Source: JBJXHB01 sp046160725 (lineage in GTDB: Bacteria; Pseudomonadota; Gammaproteobacteria; Burkholderiales; Burkholderiaceae_C). From it: a stretch of DNA of 18,913 nucleotides. The translations under genes and the position numbers were made by a program. Location of the stretch: NCBI GenBank assembly GCA_046160725.1, contig JBJXHB010000541.1, positions 1 through 18,913 of the forward strand, in the 5' to 3' direction. The notes beneath the pieces are model-generated. The model ran no database searches. It saw nothing but the letters and a program-made list of their open reading frames with translations, and was not told where the DNA came from. This document shows positions 14,719 through 18,913 of this stretch, one piece after another. Every line of letters starts with the position of its first letter. Position 1 is the first letter of the stretch.

Positions 14719-15702
14719 TCAGCGCGAGAGCCGCCGAGTGTGCTCTACCAGTGCGATCAGCGTCTGGGGGTCGGCGGCATGTTGGCGCGCCTGGTCCACC
14801 GCCTGCTGCGCGATGTCGTCGAGCAGCCGCTCGGCCTCGTCGAGCTGGGCCGCGTTGGCCTGCGCCAGTACCTTCAGTTCGTCGTCGCTGGGTTGCGCCT
14901 TGCAGAACAGCGCGCGCACGGCCGGGTCGCGGATGGCCAGCGCCGCCGGCAGCGTGAGGATGCCGTCGCGCAGGTCCTCCACGCCGCCGCCGCCCAGGGC
15001 GACCGCGCCGCGCACGTCGCCCACGTCGTCGCAGCCGTGGTACAGCATGCCCAGCAGCGCGCCGTAGCGGCGCAGGCGCTCGCTGCGCGTGCCCAGGCAG
15101 GCGCAGACCTCGAACATCGAGCCCGTGTCCTCGCCGGCGATGCGGCGCCAGTCCTCCACGCCCAGCGGCTGGCGGCGCAGGCGCCACTGCATGACCTCGG
15201 CCGCGCCGAGCCGCTTGACCAGCTCCGACAACAGCCGCACGTTCAGCCGCACCACCTGAGGGTCGAACTCGCCCGGCTCGTAGGCGCGCGGGTCGGTGAC
15301 GATGTCGTAGCCGTCGGCCACGATCCAGCCCGAGCACATCAGCGCCTGCAGCTCGCCGAACTGGGTGTGCAGCGTCGGCTTGCCGCGACGCTGCGGGCTC
15401 TTGTCGAGGATGTCGTCGACGATCAGCGTCATGTTGTGGAACATCTCCACCGCCAGCGCGGCGTGGATCAGCCCGCGCGTGATGGGCGTGCCGGCCACGG
15501 CGCGGTGGCAGGCAAACAGGGTCAGCGGCCGGAAGTACTTGGACCCGGCCTCGAACTGCCAGGCCAGGAAGGCCCGCATCTCCGGGTCGGCCGAACCGGA
15601 CCAGTCGGCGATGGCCCGGCGCAGGCGCGCCATCTCGTCATCGAAGCCGAGTGCCTGGATCATCGACGGCACGGCAGCGGCCGGAAAGTTCTGGTTGTTC
15701 AT
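14719..15702 (-). CDS. Polyprenyl synthetase family protein with altered active site
   Basis: 327 residues, all-helical trans-isoprenyl diphosphate synthase fold. Conserved and seen: GSKYFRP with Lys55 and Arg58, His89 in EMFHNMTL, the first Asp-rich motif DDILD at 96-100 followed by RRGKPTLH, and the second motif DDVGD at 225-229. Seen and unusual: where the family has Lys-Thr (HKTG in E. coli IspA) this protein has Asp192-Thr193 (GEDTGSMFEV), and where it has GKxTLP it has Gly247-Ile248-Leu-Thr-Leu-Pro; the LGK before that is LGG. These lysines normally bind the allylic diphosphate. It may thus make an unusual chain, use another substrate, or be a terpene-synthase-like relative. The position before DDILD is Met91, so chain length cannot be read safely. 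ATG at 15700-15702; no clear ribosome site. Confidence 0.88.
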   Translation of the reverse strand: MNNQNFPAAAVPSMIQALGFDDEMARLRRAIADWSGSADPEMRAFLAWQFEAGSKYFRPLTLFACHRAVAGTPITRGLIHAALAVEMFHNMTLIVDDILDKSPQRRGKPTLHTQFGELQALMCSGWIVADGYDIVTDPRAYEPGEFDPQVVRLNVRLLSELVKRLGAAEVMQWRLRRQPLGVEDWRRIAGEDTGSMFEVCACLGTRSERLRRYGALLGMLYHGCDDVGDVRGAVALGGGGVEDLRDGILTLPAALAIRDPAVRALFCKAQPSDDELKVLAQANAAQLDEAERLLDDIAQQAVDQARQHAADPQTLIALVEHTRRLSR

Positions 15703-15754
15703 GTCGCGTGTATCAACAATTCGATATCAATGCATCGTCGGTCGCAGCCGGCGG
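15703..15754 (-). promoter_or_regulatory. AT-rich gap upstream of the prenyl synthase gene
   Basis: The 52 bases between the cyclase-ATPase stop and the prenyl synthase start are locally AT-rich (15709-15735) in a very GC-rich setting. On the minus strand TTGATA occurs twice, at 15725-15730 and 15711-15716, 14 bases apart. This could be a regulator site or part of an internal promoter, but no standard -35/-10 pair can be fitted. Confidence 0.25.
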
Positions 15755-18700
15755 TCATGGGGCCACGGGTGACGCCACATCGGCCGCCCATTGCCTGAGC
15801 AGCCGGTCTGCGGTGTCCACGTCACGGCTGCCACGCCCACCTTTCACGGCGGCGGCCAGCGGCGCCAGCAGGTCCAGGCCCGCCCGCGGCCCCTCGTCCT
15901 GGGCCTGCATGCAGGCCAGCTCGATGCCGGCACGCAGCCGCCAGGATGCCGCACCCTGGGCGGCGGCCTCATCCATCGCTGCCTGGAACGACGCGCGGGC
16001 CAGCTGCCGCTGCTCGCCGCCATGGGCCAGCAGGACCCTGCCTTCCGTCAGCAGCACCTCGGCAGCCGATGCCGCATTGCCGGACTGCGCCAGCCGCCCC
16101 AGCGCCTGGGCCACGGTCAACTGCGCACCACCGACGTCGCCCAGGGCCAGCTGCATCTGCGCCCGCCAGGACAGGAAGACCGGGCGGCCGTAACCCACAC
16201 CCATGGCCTCGATGCGCGACAGGCCCTCGTCCATCATCGTCAGGGCATGCGTGGGCAGGCCGGATTCGGACAGCGCCTTGGCGCGCCGGATCAGCGCCGA
16301 GACCTCCAGGAAGGGATAGCCCAGCTCGACCGCCATGGCCAGGCCCTCCTCGGTCAGCTCCAGCACGCGCTCGACATCGCCGCAGTACTCGATGACCGGC
16401 AGCGCCGCGAAGCAAAGCGTATAGGCCAGGCTGTAGGAGTCCAGCGTGCGCGCCAGCGCCAGCAGGTTCTCCGCGCCGGCCCGCGCCGCGTCCACCTGGC
16501 CCATGGACCACTGCGACACGGCACTGAAGCACTCGCTGAGCACACGCGGGTCAGCCGCGCCCAGGCGGGTCGGGCCAGCGGCGCCGCTGGCGGCGGCCAG
16601 GGCCCGCACGGCATCGGAGGCACGCACCGCGTCGGCATGCAAGCCCAGGGTGCTGCAAGACCAGACGCGCACTGCCTGCGCCGCCAGTTGCAACCGAGGT
16701 TCGCCGGCCGCCTCGGCTTCACGGGCAACCTGTATAAAGATGTCATAGCCGGCACGGGTATCGCCCCGCATCACCTGGAAGGTGCCGGCGCCCAGCAGCA
16801 CGGGCACCTTCATCGCCGGGCTGGCAATGCGCTCGCAAAGGGCCGCCGCCCGCTCCAGCGCGGCCTGGGCCTGGGGCGCGCCGTAACTGCGGGCGGCAAA
16901 CCACACCACACCCAGGGTCGACTGCAGGCCCAGCTCCAGCCCGTCGCGCAGGGCAGGCGGGCTGACTTTCGACACCGCCGCGATGCCGGCCTCCAGGTGC
17001 GCGATGGCCTCCTGCGCCGCGCCGCGCGCCCAGGCCGCCTGGCCGGCCCTCAGCCACAGCGCGACCGCCTGGTCCCAGGCCTCGCCCGCGCTGTAGTGGC
17101 GCGCCAGCAGCTCCGGCTCGGTCTCGCCGCCGTCGCCGGGCATGGCCTTGAGCAGGTCGGCAGCACGCACGTGCAGGGCCCTGCGCTCGCTCTTGAGCAT
17201 CGAGTCGTAGGCCGCGTCCTGGATCAGCGCATGATGAAACGTGTAGACCGCATCGCCGTCCATGCCGCTGCGGCTGAGCAGGCCGGCGGCGATGCCCTGG
17301 TCCAGGCCCGCCACCAGCTGCGCGGCGTCTCCGCCCAGCAGCGCCTGGAGCACGTCCAGCCGGAATTGCCGGCCGAGCAAGGCGCCGAACTGCAGCGCGC
17401 GGCGGGCAGCGCCCAATTGGTCCAGCCGGGCCGTCAGCGACGCCTTGAGCGTGGACGGGATCTCGATCGCCTCGGCCGCCTCCGGCCCGCTCGCGGCGGC
17501 GCGCTCGGCCAGGGCGCGCGTCAGCTCCTCCAGGAACAACGGCACGCCGTCGGTGTGCTCGACGATGCGCTGCACCAGCCGATCCTGAAGGCCGTGGGCC
17601 AGCGCGACCGCACCGGCCAGCGCCATGCTGTGCTCGCGGTTCAGCCCGACCATGCCCAGCGTGGTGACCCAGGTCTGCGCCGACCAGCGCCCGGCCAGCG
17701 AGGTGCGCGAGGTCATCACCAGCAGCACCGGCGCGCGGCGCAGCGTGGCCATCAGCGCGTCCACCCACTGCAGCGTGGTGGGGTCCATCCAGTGCAGGTC
17801 TTCCAGCAGCACCAGCACCGGCCGCTGGCGCGCCGCGTCCAGCACCCACTGCACGAAGGCGTCGATGGTCTCGGTGCGCACCTTCGCCGGGCTGGCCTGC
17901 AGCGGCGGGTAGTGGCCCGCCGGCAGGGACAGCAAGGCCGCGAAGTACGGCGCATGCCGGGGCACCGCCATGCCGTGCCGCTCCAGCAGCGCCTCCAGCT
18001 TGCCGTAGCGCAGCGCCGCCGCGTCATCGCGCTCGATGCCAGCCGCGCGCAACAGCTGCACCGCCAGCGGGTGGAAGGCCGTGTTGGCATGCTGCTCGGA
18101 GCACTGCACGCGCAACAGCAGGCTGTCCGGGCGGACCATGTCGCACAGCTCGGCCAGTACGCGGCACTTGCCGATGCCCGGCTCGCCCACCAGCAGCACG
18201 GCCTGGCCCTGGCCATCGCATACCCGCGCCCAGCGGTCGCGCAGCAGCGACAGCTCCAGCTCGCGGTTGATCATCGGCGTCAGGCCGGCGCCATGGGCCG
18301 CGGCAAAGCGGCCCTCGGCGGCGCTTTCGCCCAGCACGCGGAACACGCCCACCGGCGCATCGATGCCCTTGAGACGGTGCTCGCCCAGGTCCTGCCCGTC
18401 GAAGGCGCCGCCCAGCAGCCGCCAGGTGGCCGCAGCGGCCAGCACCTGGTCGGGCTCGGCCAGGCCCTGCACCCGCGCCGCCAGGTTGGGCGTTTCGCCC
18501 ACTGCCAGGCGCGGGCTGCTGGCGTCGCCTGAGCCGGCACCCTGCCCCACCACGACCGGGCCGGTGGCCAGGCCGATGCGCACCTGCAGGGGCTGCGCCG
18601 AGGCAATGGTCTTGACCGCGTCCACCAGCTGCAGAGCCGCCGCCACCGCGCGCTGGGCATCGTCCTCGTAGGCACGGGGCCAGCCGAAGTACACCATCAG

Positions 18701-18913
18701 CCCGTCGCCCAGGTACTGCGCCACCGTGCCACGCTGGCGCTCGATGACCGCGCCGCAGGTCTGCTGGTAGCGCTGCATCAGGTTGCGCAGGTCCTCCGGG
18801 TCCAGCCGCTGCGACAGCGCGGTGGAGCCCACCAGGTCGCAGAACATCACGGTGATCTGCCGGCGCTCGGCCGTGCCCGGGGTCTCGGCCGCGGCATCGG
18901 CGGCATCCACGCC
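15755..18913 (-). CDS. Adenylate/guanylate cyclase - STAND-like ATPase - TPR regulator (5' end outside window)
   Basis: At least 1051 residues. A GTG at 18908-18910 could start it, but the frame is open to the window edge and such proteins usually begin with a zinc ribbon, so I treat the N-terminus as missing. Residues are counted from that GTG. A class III cyclase domain (about 17-200) has both metal Asp (Asp25 in VMFCDLVGST, Asp69 in YLGDGLMVYFG) and VGETPNLAARV. An AAA/STAND ATPase follows (about 212-560): Walker A GEPGIGKC (242-249), with Cys249 where Ser/Thr is normal, Walker B LVLLEDLHWMD (about 363-375), and a VMTSRTS strand. Residues about 600-1050 are Ala/Leu-rich helical repeats of TPR type. 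Such proteins are thought to couple ligand or partner binding to cyclic nucleotide output. The prenyl synthase gene starts 52 bases later on the same strand. Confidence 0.9.
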   Translation of the reverse strand, partial: GVDAADAAAETPGTAERRQITVMFCDLVGSTALSQRLDPEDLRNLMQRYQQTCGAVIERQRGTVAQYLGDGLMVYFGWPRAYEDDAQRAVAAALQLVDAVKTIASAQPLQVRIGLATGPVVVGQGAGSGDASSPRLAVGETPNLAARVQGLAEPDQVLAAAATWRLLGGAFDGQDLGEHRLKGIDAPVGVFRVLGESAAEGRFAAAHGAGLTPMINRELELSLLRDRWARVCDGQGQAVLLVGEPGIGKCRVLAELCDMVRPDSLLLRVQCSEQHANTAFHPLAVQLLRAAGIERDDAAALRYGKLEALLERHGMAVPRHAPYFAALLSLPAGHYPPLQASPAKVRTETIDAFVQWVLDAARQRPVLVLLEDLHWMDPTTLQWVDALMATLRRAPVLLVMTSRTSLAGRWSAQTWVTTLGMVGLNREHSMALAGAVALAHGLQDRLVQRIVEHTDGVPLFLEELTRALAERAAASGPEAAEAIEIPSTLKASLTARLDQLGAARRALQFGALLGRQFRLDVLQALLGGDAAQLVAGLDQGIAAGLLSRSGMDGDAVYTFHHALIQDAAYDSMLKSERRALHVRAADLLKAMPGDGGETEPELLARHYSAGEAWDQAVALWLRAGQAAWARGAAQEAIAHLEAGIAAVSKVSPPALRDGLELGLQSTLGVVWFAARSYGAPQAQAALERAAALCERIASPAMKVPVLLGAGTFQVMRGDTRAGYDIFIQVAREAEAAGEPRLQLAAQAVRVWSCSTLGLHADAVRASDAVRALAAASGAAGPTRLGAADPRVLSECFSAVSQWSMGQVDAARAGAENLLALARTLDSYSLAYTLCFAALPVIEYCGDVERVLELTEEGLAMAVELGYPFLEVSALIRRAKALSESGLPTHALTMMDEGLSRIEAMGVGYGRPVFLSWRAQMQLALGDVGGAQLTVAQALGRLAQSGNAASAAEVLLTEGRVLLAHGGEQRQLARASFQAAMDEAAAQGAASWRLRAGIELACMQAQDEGPRAGLDLLAPLAAAVKGGRGSRDVDTADRLLRQWAADVASPVAP

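Noticed and set aside
14684..15337. Upstream extension of the flavoenzyme frame to 840 codons
   Set aside because: The added part overlaps the prenyl synthase gene in another frame, is Arg/Gly-rich, and the ATG at 14683 has a ribosome site and begins the Rossmann motif correctly.
15791..18532. A 913-codon open frame on the plus strand opposite the cyclase-ATPase gene
   Set aside because: Its translation is Gln/Arg/His/Gly-rich with no recognisable domain; it is the complementary-frame shadow expected opposite a long, very GC-rich gene.

Overview
The window is about 65-70% GC, densely coded, and reads as a betaproteobacterial chromosome, most likely order Burkholderiales. The block M23 peptidase - anmK - erpA - bactofilin - coiled-coil membrane protein - rpsI - rplM is the arrangement I know from that order. 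I cannot name the genus. I see no tRNA, rRNA, CRISPR array, insertion sequence or phage gene.

Left part (1-4770). The 3' end of an OapA/MepM-like M23 endopeptidase gene is followed by anmK, which recycles anhydro-MurNAc. These two converge on a five-gene minus-strand operon, rplM-rpsI-(DUF6776-like)-bactofilin-erpA. That operon runs from a promoter with a perfect TATAAT at 4739-4744 to a shared 13-bp terminator hairpin at 2003-2031. Cell-wall cutting and recycling, a bactofilin scaffold and an Fe-S carrier thus sit beside ribosomal proteins.

Middle part (4865-12789). On the plus strand lie a GNAT acetyltransferase, a membrane-anchored DUF2726 protein and a SrkA/YihE-type kinase. They are followed by minus-strand htpG (Hsp90), which has an almost ideal sigma-32 promoter at 9527-9555, and by an orphan Fe3+/phosphonate-type periplasmic binding protein. 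A LolD/MacB-like ABC ATPase and its FtsX-type permease read away from the binding protein; they are of exporter type and so probably not its partners.

Right part (12815-18913). Three minus-strand genes form the least ordinary region. The first in transcription order is a very large signalling protein (class III nucleotide cyclase, STAND-like ATPase and TPR-like repeats), cut by the window edge. It is followed by a trans-isoprenyl diphosphate synthase homologue and by a phytoene-desaturase/HpnE-like FAD oxidoreductase with a roughly 120-residue tail. The synthase homologue keeps both Asp-rich motifs and the IPP-binding residues but lacks the lysines that normally hold the allylic diphosphate. 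No squalene/phytoene synthase or other recognisable carotenoid gene is present. I think this trio is the best candidate in the window for an undescribed isoprenoid system under signalling control; its 5' side lies beyond position 18913.
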